Shown: positions 1 through 11,507 of the stretch, piece after piece
How positions within the stretch are numbered: position 1 is the first letter of the stretch
How the letters are laid out: every line of letters begins with the position of its first letter
Source: Calliopum simillimum
Lineage: Eukaryota; Arthropoda; Insecta; Diptera; Lauxaniidae
Direction of reading: 5' to 3'
Length of the DNA: 64,000 bases
Assembly (NCBI GenBank): GCA_951812925.1
Contig: OX638372.1
Coordinates: 86,635,058 to 86,699,057, forward strand
Made by a program: the position numbers and the translations under genes
The notes under the pieces: model-generated
What the model saw: the letters and a program-made list of their open reading frames with translations, nothing else
What the model was told of the DNA's origin: nothing
The model's database searches: none

Positions 1-540
1 ATGCTCAAATCCAATAAATAAAACACACGCTCTTGATTAAAACCAGTGATCAACAACATGCCGACGACAACACGCACATTGAATTCTCTTGGGATGCTTA
101 TTTTGACTGTGAACGTAAATGATTTAAATGCCCGGATGTCAGCGTTAACCCTAAAATTTTGTTACTTCTAACAATAATTGGACACTAAATAATGTAAACA
201 GCAAAACAGAAACACATAAGGGGTGTTTTACGCATAAATTGCAACAATTCACACGCGCCTTAGCGGTAAGCGAACATTAAGTTTTGTGCAGTCGAACGAA
301 CGTTGAAGTCTGGCAACACTAAGCAACAGTGGCGGTCTGACACGCGTTTGTTTACTTTCGCACTTGATGCTGCTGCTGATGCTGTGGCTGATGATGAGTT
401 GTTAATGTTGCTGTTGTTGCTCCGGTTATAGCAGATGGATATTGGTGCTGTTGTTATTATTTGGTTACTGTTTGTTTGCTGTCGCAGTGGATTCATTTAT
501 TATTAACCCCCATTTGAATGTCGAAATAAAACTTATCTCA
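1..540. other. AT-rich sequence, no supported gene
   Basis: No recognisable gene. A 78-codon open frame on the minus strand (260-496) encodes a Ser/Asn/Ala-rich peptide built on GCTGCTGAT and GTTGTTGCT triplets. Such triplet runs are common in fly coding exons and 5' leaders, so it could be the edge of a gene reading leftwards out of the window. No domain or splice evidence supports this. Confidence 0.15.
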
Positions 541-1700
541 TCAATGGCATTTTGCACCCTTGAGCAGGTTTTTCTTTTTTAATTTTTTTCTATTCGAGCA
601 GTCTATTGAGAATTGTAATCGCACTTGTAAGTACGCGTTTGTTTACAATTACAATTAGTTATCTATTTTATGATGGGAACTTTAGTGGGTGCATATGAAG
701 GGGGTGTAGTTATATATATTGTCAGTACGATGTACTTAATTGAAAATAGTAGATTCATTAATCATTACACACTTTAAGTCGAAGAAGTTCCTAATGATAT
801 TATAAAGTTTTATTTAAAACTTAAGTTTTTTTTTATTTACCAAAAAGCATCATTTATCTAACTACTTAAGTCATTTACAAAAATCTTAAAATCTTTTAAA
901 ATTTAAAACAATCAATTATTTATCAAATGCTAAATACTTATGTTATATTAGAGGACAAACAATGAGGTTAAAATTGATTTGCACCCAGCTATCTCGGATT
1001 TTATGTTTTGAACATTTGCAGGTCTTCGATGGGACTAACAATACCCCATCATCCCTAAGTAAAAACACAGAAACGCAAACTCAAAGCGTGACGCATGCCC
1101 AGACTCTTCTGCTTTTTAGCGTCACAAGGTTTATGGACCTCCGGAAGAAATATTTCGCCCTATAAAAATTGCAAAAAACCTACATCTGGAAAATGTCATA
1201 AAAATATTCTTCAAAACTTCCAACTTTTGTACCAAAACATTAAGCAATTTTATTTGTAAACCTCAAGCTTCTACGAAGGTAATATTCGTAAAGTCATTTC
1301 TAATTAGCTTTTCTGATGCTTAACTCGCTAGTAATCTTGTTTTTGATGTTTTAGATTTTTTTAGACCCTGAATTGGGAAATTTTCTTTTAGTCAACATGT
1401 ATTTAAAAAAAGCCTAAAATCATGCATTTTTGAGATTGCTGATAAAGAATATTATAGTTTTTGTAACTCGAAATGGGGCATCCAAGAAGGCGGACGCAAT
1501 ATGCCAAACGACATCTTTTTCTACAAAAGTACAAACAAAATAGTTTGTGTGTCAAAATTCAAACGAAATTGGAATGAATACAAATCCACACCAAACTTGG
1601 TATAAAATCTATGCTACAAATTGGTATACAACGCGTTTATACTTGTTCGAATAAAATTTATACAAAAAAAGTATTATTACAATTTCAATTAAAAAAAAAG
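541..1700. other. AT-rich intergenic sequence with eroded repeat ends
   Basis: No gene seen. Around 1085-1145 the text gcgtcacaaggtttatgg resembles the end of the intact MITE at 21803-21953, so a decayed end of that family may lie here. The following 100 bases weakly resemble the foldback arms at 45.6-46.5 kb. Confidence 0.25.
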
Positions 1701-1703
1701 AAA

Positions 1704-1782
1704 CGACCGCAGGAGGATTCGAACCTACGATCGTTCATGTGATACAATTACAAACTCGTTTACACCATTGAGCGACATGGTG
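1704..1782 (-). tRNA. tRNA-like unit A (degenerate, Thr-UGU-like)
   Basis: On the minus strand this 79-nt stretch has a perfect pol III B box (GGTTCGAATCC), an A-box-like segment (GTCGCTCAATGG), a D arm (GCTC/GAGT), and an anticodon loop ATTGTAT with T33 and a TGT triplet. A T run (TTTCTTTTTTTTT) follows at once and would serve as a pol III terminator. The acceptor stem pairs at only about five of seven positions and the T stem has one mismatch, so a functional tRNA is unlikely. A tRNA pseudogene or the head of a tRNA-derived SINE fits better. A related unit lies about 270 bp to the right in the same orientation. Confidence 0.5.
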
Positions 1783-1976
1783 AAGAGGCATAAAATTTTT
1801 AGATTAAGCAAACGTTGTTTAAACAAAATTTGATGTTTGAATGCTTCCTACAGCCTCATATAGAATAATTGTGTTATCAATTTCAATCCAGTTAAACAAA
1901 AGTAAATTAATTAGAGAAAGGAAAATAGAAAAATGAAATTAAAAAAGTTACATAAAGAAATTATAATAAAAAAAAA

Positions 1977-2062
1977 CAACCGCAGCAGGATACGAACCTA
2001 CGACCGTCTATGTAATACAATTACAAACTCGTTAGACCTCTACGCTATTGACCGATATGGTG
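1977..2062 (-). tRNA. tRNA-like unit B (degenerate, Thr-UGU-like)
   Basis: This is a diverged second copy of unit A. It shares the core around the anticodon (acaattacaaactcgtt on the + strand), the loop ATTGTAT with a four-base-pair stem above it, and the B box with one change (GGTTCGTATCC). It also ends in a T run. The D region is about nine bases longer than in unit A. Both units share flanking text (gaagagg, then AAAATTT), so the duplicated segment is larger than the tRNA body, which favours a SINE-like or locally duplicated repeat over two independent tRNA genes. Confidence 0.5.
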
Positions 2063-2820
2063 AAGAGGTAAAAAATTTAAATTTTGACGTAACTTTGAAA
2101 AAACCTTTTAAAACAGTTTATTAATTTTAAGGACTGAAAAATGTTAAAACCTAGGTTAGAATTACAGTATACATTTCAATTTAATTTAATTAGCCATTTC
2201 AAAAATTCGTTTGTTTTGTATTTTATTAAAAGAAAGTTTCATCAGATTCCTCATCTAAGTTGATCCGATCGTTGTAGCATTCCTTACAGCCTACAACTAA
2301 TAGTTTTCGTTTGTATTTAAATCAAAATCGTGACAGCATTGGTTCAATGACTTCAGGCAAGATTAGATTTGTATAAACGAAGGCCAATTCGGTTTCGGAT
2401 TTTGTTTTAATTACATTCATAATGATAAAAACTGTTCCCTTACTGCATTTTTAAAGGGAAGGACCAAAAATCTTATGGGAAATATTCCTATTCCTTCAAA
2501 CGGAATTTTTATTTGACCTGGTACAAATTATTGAGTTGATTTTAAACCTGCTCACAAAGTGGTTTCATACAGACTTCTATGAAATGTTCTTAATTGAATG
2601 CCAAAAAGTACTTTTTGTAAATCGAAAGTTATTTTTCAATAAGACATATTTATCAGAAAATAACCTAATATTCCGTGACACCTTGTATAAACTCCTGGGT
2701 GTCACAAAAATCTAATATTTTTGCGGTGTCACAGCCGAAAAATAAGTGTCACATATGACACCGAAAGTGTCACAATGGCAACGCTGCTCAGAGTTAATGC
2801 GAAGTAGTGGATCATAAGTC
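2063..2820. other. Intergenic AT-rich sequence with a GTGTCAC cluster
   Basis: No gene seen. Between about 2671 and 2775 the word GTGTCAC or its complement recurs about six times in 105 bases. The rest shows no structure that I recognise. Confidence 0.3.
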
Positions 2821-3204
2821 CCCAACGGGAAGAATGAAGCTGCTTCCAAAAAGAGTGCAATAGAAGCACACTCTGGTATCATACAAAATTTTTCAAACTC
2901 TTTATTTTTTTATTGCTTATAAAAGTTAATAAATCTACCAAAAGTTACAGAAAAAAATAATTTTTGTAAAATGGAACCTAAAATTTTGAAAAACTTCCAC
3001 GGAAGCGTATTTCACATGCTGCCAAATATGTGCTTCCACGGAAACGTATTTGAAGCGTATTTCATGTGCTTCTGAAGATGTGCATCTCCGCTAGGACATG
3101 CTATGTTAAAAAAGGCAAGAAGTGAGAACAGCAATGGAAGCAGCTTCTTGCTTCCCTAGAAGCGCAACTGAAGTCGTTTCAATGCGCTTCCGTTTCCCGT
3201 TGGG
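2821..3204. mobile_element. MITE-like element with CCCAACGGGAA ends and internal GAAGC repeats
   Basis: The ends are inverted (CCCAACGGGAA at 2821, TTCCCGTTGGG at 3194-3204). The interior repeats GAAGC/GCTTC many times, often as GGAAGCGTATTTC or TGTGCTTCCACGG. Length is 384 bp and there is no open frame. No clear target duplication was found, so the superfamily is open. Confidence 0.5.
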
Positions 3205-4110
3205 TCGTAATTGTTGTTTTATATTGGTTGGTCGTAACAACAACATAAACAATTTTTCGAGTATGCTGTAGTTCTGAGAAATTTGAGATTTTTTGAAATG
3301 TTGTGTTTTTGTAGACGAGCCAAAAACAATATTGTAGCTCTGAAAAATATGCAAAATACTGCGATATTGTGGTTGTTATAGGCGAGCCAAAATTGGCTCC
3401 TTTTTGTTTTGCGCTGACCCCTTGCCCTAAATCCCCCCAAATGCATAATATTTCATCATTTCTCCGACAAAATTCAACAAAAAGTATTAAACTTTAAAAT
3501 CTGCTTTAAAGTAAGAAATTCCTCAACTTGTTTGCTGCATATGCCATGCCGTAAAAGAATATTAAATCCTATTTCCATAAATGAAATTGAACCACAAAAC
3601 AAAAGTGAACACCAAACCACAACTAACTGTAGGTATTTCAAAAGCTCCATTCGAGCCATCAACGAAGCCATAATCAACCACACAAATCCATCCATATGTG
3701 CGAGGGACGGTGACAAAGAATTTTGAGTACTTTATTAATCAAAATTCCCCATTTGACATGCAATTCGTTGATTCAATGCAATAAAATGGTTTTACCTCGC
3801 ATACGGTATGTGTAGGGAATTTCCCATAGGCTGAGATGAAATGAAATGAAAAAAAAAAACACAAAAAAATTCAATGGGTTGTAATTTTTTCATTTTCCAA
3901 ACAGCTAAAGGTTGATATTACAAACTATGAAATGCTGGGAAAATTTATCAACAACATCAACGAAGAGTCTTCATCATTGACAACATGGAGTGTGGATGCC
4001 ACAAAAGTATTGCTATCTGTCTGTTTAGCCATAGATATACCTAGATATCTGCCTATTTCAACCTCATGCATTGGTACTCATATGCCAACCATATGAAGTA
4101 AACCAATAAC
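3205..4110. other. Intergenic sequence, no supported gene
   Basis: Short open frames of 75-82 codons exist on both strands but show no codon bias or motif. No repeat boundary was recognised. Confidence 0.3.
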
Positions 4111-4120
4111 GCACCTGTAC

Positions 4121-4160
4121 AGCCAACCAACCAACCAACCAACCAACCAGCCAAGCAAGC
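4121..4160. repeat. CCAA tetranucleotide microsatellite
   Basis: About seven tandem ccaa units, then ccagccaagcaagcaaac, a decaying continuation of the same tetranucleotide pattern. Confidence 0.9.
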
Positions 4161-4654
4161 AAACAGGCAACAATCTATTCACCAAAGTCTCAAAACGCAT
4201 TTCAATTTTGCAATTTACAAATTTGCATCACTCGAGTGCAAATATTTGATGCAATTGAAAAGTGAGTTTGTATAAGTGTCAAAATGTATGTACACTACAC
4301 TGTATATGTTAAGTGTATAAGTACTGTATTTGTCTATATACACTGGAAAAAATTGATTACAATTCTTGTTGATTTGATTCATAAATTTGGAAGCTCCAAA
4401 ACAAAGAAGTTCGCGTCATTCACGACCTCCAAATGCACTAAGTTTTTTGTTTAGAGCACGCCTTTACTATTTCTAGTAATAACTTAAATTTTGGTTGCAT
4501 TTCCTTATTAAACTCTCTTAATATAGCGCTTTACTTTCTAAATCAAATTATGTGATATTTTCACAAATCCTGTGTAAAAAGGGAGCCACATTAAAACAAA
4601 AAAGTATGATTTAAACATAATTCTAAAAATAACATTCCCAGAAAGAAAAAAACG

Positions 4655-4672
4655 AAGAAAAGAAAAGAAAAG

Positions 4673-4703
<31 letters not shown>

Positions 4704-4775
4704 GAAAAGAAAAGAAAAGAAAAGAAAAGAAAAGAAAAGAAAAGAAAAGAAAAGAAAAGAAAAAAAAAGAAAAGA
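4655..4775. repeat. (AAAAG)n pentanucleotide microsatellite
   Basis: Roughly 20 AAAAG units with two interruptions. Read on the minus strand it yields a spurious 95-codon Phe/Ser-rich frame, which is not a gene. Confidence 0.95.
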
Positions 4776-5169
4776 AAGTATATAAAATGCAGAAGCCAAT
4801 GTTGTTGTTCAGTTTAGGTAAAGAAACAGTTCCCGTATAAAGTAGGTATGGAAAGTCAAACAGCTTTGAACAAGTCAAAAAGTGTCGAAAAATTTCGTTT
4901 AAAGTCGAAAAAGTATTAAAACGTCGACAAAATCAAGAATGTCAAACGTATAAGTATCAAGAAAATGCATCAAAATGAAGAGGTATAAATGATGCGTGCA
5001 TTGCTTGAAATTTCTTCCTAAAAGTATTGTTTGAGTTTCGAAGGAATTCGTTAAGTAGCTGGAGGGATCGCTTCATTATAGGAAGAATTCGATTGATTTT
5101 TATTATACGGCCGTAATGTGTGGTTCTGATATATGTATTCAGCAATTTAGGTCAATAAAGTTAGCCATA

Positions 5170-5560
5170 CAGGTGTGACGAATTTCGATGTTTTTTGGTT
5201 GGGAATTTCGAGCTATTTTCGAGCTTTTCAACAATAATTTCGAGCTGTCTGGGAAATTTTCCATTTTCCGGAAAAGCAGAAAAATTGTTCTGCATAGCTT
5301 AGTATATTTTTTCAGCCAGACGAATCCGCTGGAAGAGTTAGCGATGAAATCTTTTAACGCAGAAATTTCGAGCTACTTTCGAGCTTATTTTGAGCTAAAA
5401 GCCTTTTGCGGAGAACTCCAAATTTTCCCGGAAAATCCCAAAAACCTTTTTTTATGGCTAACTTTATTTTTTTTCAGCCAGACGAATCCGCGGGATGAGT
5501 AAGCGATGAAATCTTTTAGTGCAGGAATTTCGAGCTAGTTTCGAGCTGACCTTGAATGAG
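5170..5560 (+). repeat. Tandem repeat, about 162-bp unit
   Basis: The block cagccagacgaatccg followed by gatgaaatctttta and paired tttcgagct words occurs at 5313 and again at 5475, 162 bp apart, with a partial third unit to the left. The 104-codon frame over it (5188-5502) is just the repeat read in one frame. Confidence 0.7.
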
Positions 5561-5795
5561 GTACATGGTGCTTATTTACATCAAAGAGAAACTTTTGCTC
5601 CCGTAAGAGTGCAATTCCAAACAACTTTAAATTTTTAAACCACCCTAATACATATATTTAGCTGTACACGCAAAAAATGATCCGCAAAAATTGATTTTCA
5701 AACAGCACAAAGTCAGTAATTCACGAAAGTAAAATAGACGGTTTAAACTTCAAAAAGTACTGTGGCAAACAATAAAAAATGTTAAATGGAAAAGT

Positions 5796-6517
5796 AACTA
5801 GTAAGGGTGTTAACTAAATACCCTACACAGCAGTGTTTTGAAAATGTTGCTTATATGGGAGGTGCCACGCCCTTTTGTCCAAATTCACCGAGTTTTTTCT
5901 CAGAGTTTGAATTAGCAGTTCTTAGTATTTGAGTGAAATTTGGTTGGATTATCTCAAAAAACGCTTTCAGTATAGCGTTTTAAACTTTTTGCTTATATGG
6001 GAGGTGCCACGCCGTCTTGTCTGACTCTATCCAGTTTTGCTTAAAGCTTGTATTTATAATTCTTAGCGTCTGAGTAAATTTTAGTTTGATTATCTCAAAA
6101 AACGCTTTCAGTATAGCGTTTTGAAGCTTTTGCTTATATGAAAGGTGCCACGCCCTCTTGTCCGAATTCGCCCAGTTTTTGCTCAGAGCTTTCGTTTACA
6201 ATTCTTAGTATTTATTGTATTTTGGTTGCATTACCGTAAAATATACTCTAAAAGTTGCATTTTGAATATATATTTTGTATGGGTGGTAGGCGTGTCCGTT
6301 GACCGATTTCACTCATTTTCAATCCCCGAGCTAACTTTGACGACGGAATTATCTTGCTTAGTTTTCCCAAAAAATGTATTTCCACACACAGCCACCCAGC
6401 AAGGCAGACAGACTGACATGGCTATATCGACTCAGGAAGTGACGCTGATCAAGAATATATATACTTTTCTATATTTGCCACGCTTCCTTCTCTGCGTTAC
6501 TAACGGAAGGACAAATT
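5796..6517 (+). mobile_element. DINE-1/Helentron-like repeat, copy 1 (3' end missing)
   Basis: It begins with aactagtaagggtg and a TACCCTACAC subterminal block. Three tandem units of about 142 bp follow (starts 5849, 5991, 6132), each with the phrase ggaggtgccacgcc. It then runs into the block ctgatcaagaatatatatac and stops after ctaacggaaggac, so the terminal hairpin present in other copies is gone. The family plan, with subterminal inverted repeats, central tandem repeats and a 3' hairpin, matches what is known of DINE-1/mini-me (Helentron-associated) elements of flies. No protein is encoded. Confidence 0.75.
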
Positions 6518-6599
6518 TGCCAAATTTAAAAATAACGTTTAAAATGCTATAAGAATTCAAAAACAAAAATTAAAAAAAATTATTTTGACAAAATGGCGG

Positions 6600-8410
6600 G
6601 ACTTAGGAAAAAAATTGCATCTAAAGTTCCATTCAAAAAAAAAAATTTTCGCAAAACTAATAATGAGAGGTCTCCATACTTAGCACTTAGATCAGCTCTG
6701 TGAATTTTTATAAAAATCTGAGAGCCCAACTGCAAATTTCAAAAAATTTGAGATGAATTTGAGGTCGAATTTCAATAAAATTGCTTGAAATAGCAAAGTT
6801 AATGCGAAATTGGTACCAAGGGCTCAGAAAAAATTTGGGGAACACTTGTGTATCTTTCAAAAGCCAGGTTTCGGAAAAAGAGGCGTCCGTGCACCATGGA
6901 TGACAAAAAATATGTTCAAGCCGATAGTCGAAATTTCCTCGTAAGTTCTTGGTTTGGCAAGCACTCTGAAGTTGTGACAAAAGAAGCAACTCCTTTGTAA
7001 CCACTGGAACAATAAACTCCGAATTCTTCATTATGGAATTCTTGGAAAAAAGACTTGAGTCTTTCTTATGAGATAATGAGGTTTCCACTTTCTTTTGGTC
7101 AGATCTAGCGTCTTGTCCTTATAGTAAAATGGCCTTTTAGTGGTACACAAAAAATAATGTGATTTTGGTGCCTCGTGAACAGGCCTGACGAGAGGGGGGA
7201 GTAAGGGGGGGATTCCCCCCAGGCCCGGAGTTTTTTGGAGGGCCCGGACTCAAGCAGAAATTAATAAAATTTGTCGTAGTTTATTACAAGCTTGAAAAAT
7301 AGATTTTAGAGGCCCGGCATGAACATAATACAAGCACTTGAGAAAAAGTCCGGGCCCGCACAATTATTATTATTTTTTTTTTTTTTTCAAAAGATTATAT
7401 ATTGTCTGCTTTTTTGAGCTTTTTGGTTAAATCTAATAAGTTTTTTTTGTTTAAATTAACTTGTTTTATTTTCATTCTAAGTACTACACTTATATGTACA
7501 TTATTTTCAATAATTTTTTTCAAGAATGTGCTTCTAAGCTTGCTTGTGATTTTCGGGCCTTCACGGGCCTCTAAGCTTAAGCCTTTTCTGGTTAGGTTAG
7601 AAAGGCCGAGACCGTCGCTGGAAAGTAGAGCCCCGCGGGCCAAGGAAAAAACCCGAGCCGGTGCCTTTTACACGCTTAATAGCTTAAAAGCTTAAAAGCT
7701 GGAAGGTACCGAATCCTGCCTTTTTTTAAATATTAAATTTAATTTTTAAATTGCTGTATTTAAGAAAAAAAAATATTAAAAAAGTTATCTTTAGTTCTTT
7801 CTTATTCCATCTTAAACTTAAAAAGGCCTTTTTTCAAATACAGATGTAAAATTGGCGTTATGAGGCCAAAACGATAAGGTTTCAAGAAAATTTCGAAAAT
7901 TAAAAATTTTTTTAGTACATTTTTCAAGCTTTGATTGCAGACCGGCTCAAACCTTATTTTATGAATATGACCGGGAAGCAAACAAAATCAAAATGTGATA
8001 GTCTCAAATAAAAAAAAATCTAGTAGTGGAGGGGGCCCGGTACATAACTACCCCCGGGCCCGGATTTTCTCTCCACGCCCCTGCTCGTGAAGCAAATCCG
8101 CCAAACTGTCCGGAACTCAGGCCAATTGAAAGATACTGGGCTTTGATCAAAATAGAGATATAAACAAAAAAGTAACCAAGAATGCTAAAGATTTTCGAGA
8201 AAATTGGTGTTCAACTGCTAGAAAGGTATAAAATAACACCATTAAATCCTTAATGGAAGAGGTGCCAGAAAAGTTACAAAAATTGTAAATAAAAATAATA
8301 TTAAAATTGAAGGTACGCAATAAAAATGGTAATAAAATTGACTACTATGTAGTTCCAGAGATTTTTTGAATTTTGTATCGGACAATTTTATCGATCGCTG
8401 TCCTTATGTA
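6600..8410 (+). pseudogene. DD37E Tc1/mariner transposase relic, split by a hAT element
   Basis: Fragments of an IS630-Tc1-mariner transposase read on the + strand: MDDKKYVQAD near 6897, FVTT-type remnants near 6990, WSDLASCPYSK near 7098, then VPRE up to 7179. The reading resumes after the hAT insertion as ANPPNCPELRPIERYW near 8092. Removing the hAT puts the second catalytic Asp (WSD) and the Glu (RPIE) 37 residues apart, the DD37E spacing. Several stops and shifts make it dead. The right end near 8380-8408 (attttatcgatcgc, then gtccttat) recurs at about 24772, marking a shared element end. Confidence 0.7.
7180..8083. mobile_element. Non-autonomous hAT-type element, copy 1
   Basis: It starts CAGGCCTGACGAGAG and ends CTCTCCACGCCCCTG, with imperfect inverted ends (CAGG...GAGAG). 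It is flanked by a perfect 8-bp direct repeat CTCGTGAA (7172-7179 and 8084-8091), the hallmark of hAT insertion. Length is 904 bp. There is no convincing transposase; the 97-codon frame inside looks random. It interrupts the DD37E relic in frame, so it is younger than that relic. A second copy in the opposite orientation spans 45376-49049. Confidence 0.85.
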
Positions 8411-9400
8411 GTCGAAAAATATTTAACATGTCGAGTAATCTTGAAATATTGAAAATTGTTAAAAAAATTAAGAAGTCGGAAAAGTTGAATGAAACGAAAA
8501 CGAAGTTGAAAACGATTGAAAAAAATTAACAAAAGTTGGAAATGTTCGAAAAATTTGGAAAAAACAGAAAAAACGAAAAAAAAAATATTCAAAATGCAAG
8601 CATTGTTGAAACAAACATAAAATATTTTAAATGTTGAAAAATACTAAGTAAATAAGTTGAAAAATGCTAAAATTGTCACAAAACAAAATCGAACTAATAG
8701 AAAAAGTCGAAAAATTCTGATAAAGTTCAACTATCCGAAAATTCTATAAATATTAGAAAAATGTCGAAAAAAAAACCTGAGAAACCTAATAAACTGTGAA
8801 AAATTTGTAAAATTGTTAAAACCCAAAATTTAAAAAAAATTAAAACAAATTAATTTCTCAGTGTACCTTATGAGTCAAATGTACCTACTAATATGATGTA
8901 GCATTATGATTCGATTGATGTTGAATATATGGAAAATATTTTTCGATTGGTTACCAATATTTTAATTATGATGCTTTTGTATTTGTTCAGTTAACATTAA
9001 GGATTACGTACGTACTCGTACATACACACTTCGAATGTATGTATTGTATATTGGATGCAGACTTTTAGACTACAAACATAAGTGGATTAAATTGTGGGAT
9101 CTAATGCAAGAGCATTAAAATTAAAAGCAATTTTACAGTAATAGATAATAATAAATAAATGAGAAAAATCGAATCTCTGAGTTCGACACACAGCAATCCA
9201 ATAAATACGGAGTTGTTGTCAGTGGTGGTTGACTTTCCTACTCCGCAAATCAACGAATGAATAGCACTTTTAAGTAAATTAGAAGGAATCACCAACCATG
9301 ACCAATTGTCGGTAATAAAGAAATCACGACGATATCAATTTACTGATTGAAAATTTATTTCAACATAAAAGTCACCAAAACCACAACAACAACTGCGTTC
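8411..9400. other. Low-complexity GTYGAAAAA-rich tract and AT-rich sequence
   Basis: From 8411 to about 8850 the text is a loose iteration of gtcgaaaaa, gttgaaaaa and cgaaaaatt with no fixed period. The same vocabulary appears on the opposite strand at 22120-22760 and 25915-26200. 8851-9400 holds nothing recognisable. Confidence 0.4.
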
Positions 9401-9410
9401 GAGGATATCA

Positions 9411-9432
9411 TCCATCCATCCATCCATCCATT
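9411..9432. repeat. CATC tetranucleotide microsatellite
   Basis: About five tandem catc units. Confidence 0.85.
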
Positions 9433-9855
9433 CAACCCAGTAGCATCTCCATTTATGTTGCCTTTTAAGCGGTTGAGCAACATCTACAATTAACAAGGAG
9501 ACAACTACGGTAGATGGAGGTGGTCGCATAGATAGAGGATACGATCCACAGCATTTGTACTTAGAAAGCAAATGTGGTTGGTTTTCAATCATTTCTACTG
9601 GAATCCACCCACTTAGTGGGTGTGTGTAGTGTATGCAATTGAGTTATAGCGACGGAAGTTAACATATGTATGGTTGACATTTATTTAGAAAGATGTGCAT
9701 TGAAGAAAGGGGAACAATTGATATAATTTACTAGTCTTTTTTATATGTTTTGAGATGCATATCATCTGATGTTTTTGCATCAGTTTTACTCTTCTTAAAG
9801 AAAAAATATTTTGTTACTTTTTCAATATTCCACATATTTTTACATTTACCACAAT

Positions 9856-11507
9856 TTTTTTATACCCTACACCCAGGGTATACTTTTTATACACTTTTTC
9901 CTTCCTTTTGTAACGCAGAGAAGAAGGCGTGGCAGATATGGAAAAGTGTATATATTCTTGATCAGCGTCACCTCCTGAGTCGATATAGCCAAGTCCGTCT
10001 GTCTGGCTGGCTGTGTGTGGAAATACATTTTTTGGGAAAACTGAGCAAGATAATTCAATAAAGTTTGGTACGCTGCCTCCGTCGTCAAAGCGGTCAACGG
10101 ACACGCCTTCCGCCCATACAAAATATATATTCAAAATGCAACTTTAGGAGTATTTTTCGCGACAATGCAACCAAAATACACATAAATACTAAGAATTGTA
10201 AGCGCAAACTCTGATCAAAAACTGGGCGAATTTGGACAAGAGGTCGTGGCACCTCCCATATAAGCAAATGTTTCAAAATGCTATGCTGAAAGAGTTTTTT
10301 GAGATAATCCAACTTAATTTTACACAAATACGAAGGACTATAAATTCACGCTCTGAGCTAAAGCTATACGAACTCCGACAAGAGGGCGGGGCACCTCCCA
10401 TACAAGCAAACGTTTCAAAACGCTATACTGAAAACGTTTTTTGAGATAATCCAACCAAATTTCACTCAGACACTGAAAACAGTAAGTGAGATTTGAGCAA
10501 AAACTGGGTAAGCTCGGACAAGAGGGCGTGGCATCTCCCATATAAGCAAAATTTTCAAAATACCCTAGTGTAGGGGAGATGTGTGTACCTTGGTCCGCTT
10601 TTCAGTTTTTTCAGTGTGGTGGATTTTCCAAAAAAATTTCTTTAGTTTTTTGATTAAGTTATATTTCTACAATGCTTGCAGCATCAAATGACGTGACAAT
10701 GATATTTCTATGTCTTACCATTGGGTAGAAATATTACTTTTTCCGTTGCAATCTCAAACGGTCCAAGGTACACCATGCAAGTGCACCTTGGACTATTAAA
10801 AATAAAAGAGAATACATTGTATTTTGGTAATAAATTATGAAAGAACCATTTATTATGTAATCAAAAGTAACATTTTTTTCAATAAAAAAAAAAAATTAAT
10901 CATAAACAAAAACTATAACACAAAAAAGTGCATTTAGTAAAAAACAATTAATTAAACAAAAAAGGTTGCAAATAAATACATTAATCGCGTAAATAATAAT
11001 AATAATATTATATTGAGAGGCGATTATGGTTTCCTGGTTGTCCGTCAAAAAAGGCTCGCTGGTCAATAAGCTAGGTCCAAGGTACACACAGACAGCATGT
11101 TTTAAAAACTGCCAACACCCATAACACATGTTAATGAAAATACATCTAAAACATACTAAAAGCTTAAAACAATAACTAAACTTCCTTCCTGATGTTGTAA
11201 AACTGAAATATTTCAAGTAAGTTCCTCACAAAACGTTTCGTAGCTTACTCCAAAAAGAAATTTTTACACACAAAAAACACTTTTTCCGTCGCTTTTTATA
11301 CACGCGTACAGCTTGACGGTCTGAAGTCTATTTATATGAGTCACCGGTATGAGTGGAAAATTTCATAGAAGAACATTATCGTACACGTTCAACTGTTGAG
11401 TGGCAACCGGCACTTGGACCGAGGTACACTCGGACCAAGGTACACACATCTCCCCTAGGGTATTTAAGGTTTGGCCAGGCCAAAGGTGACACCCTTACTA
11501 GTTTTTT
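9856..11507 (-). mobile_element. DINE-1/Helentron-like repeat, copy 2, split by E1
   Basis: Minus orientation. The 3' hairpin TACCCTACACCCAGGGTATA lies at about 9862 and the 5' end (cacccttactag) at about 11503. Three 142-bp-type units are marked by cctcccatataagc-like words near 10253, 10393 and 10535. Element E1 sits at a TA inside the 5' subterminal block (gtgTAgggta). The uninterrupted copy 3 (near 25670) shows the empty-site sequence. Confidence 0.8.
10573..11455. mobile_element. Element E1: 883-bp TIR element with TA target duplication
   Basis: Perfect 25-bp terminal inverted repeats begin GGGGAGATGTGTGTACCTTG. TA flanks both sides (10571-10572, 11456-11457). The inner part of the repeat, TACCTTGGTCC, recurs beside the right end as the degenerate TACCTCGGTCC, 16 bp further in. 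It recurs again at about 10758, 10781 and 11072. No transposase is recognisable; the 106-codon minus frame is AT-driven. It resembles a non-autonomous TA-inserting element of undetermined superfamily. Confidence 0.75.

Noticed and set aside
4591..4878. 95-codon minus frame rich in Phe/Ser
   Set aside because: It is the (AAAAG)n microsatellite read on the other strand.
5188..5502. 104-codon Phe-rich frame
   Set aside because: It covers a 162-bp tandem repeat and shows the repeat twice.
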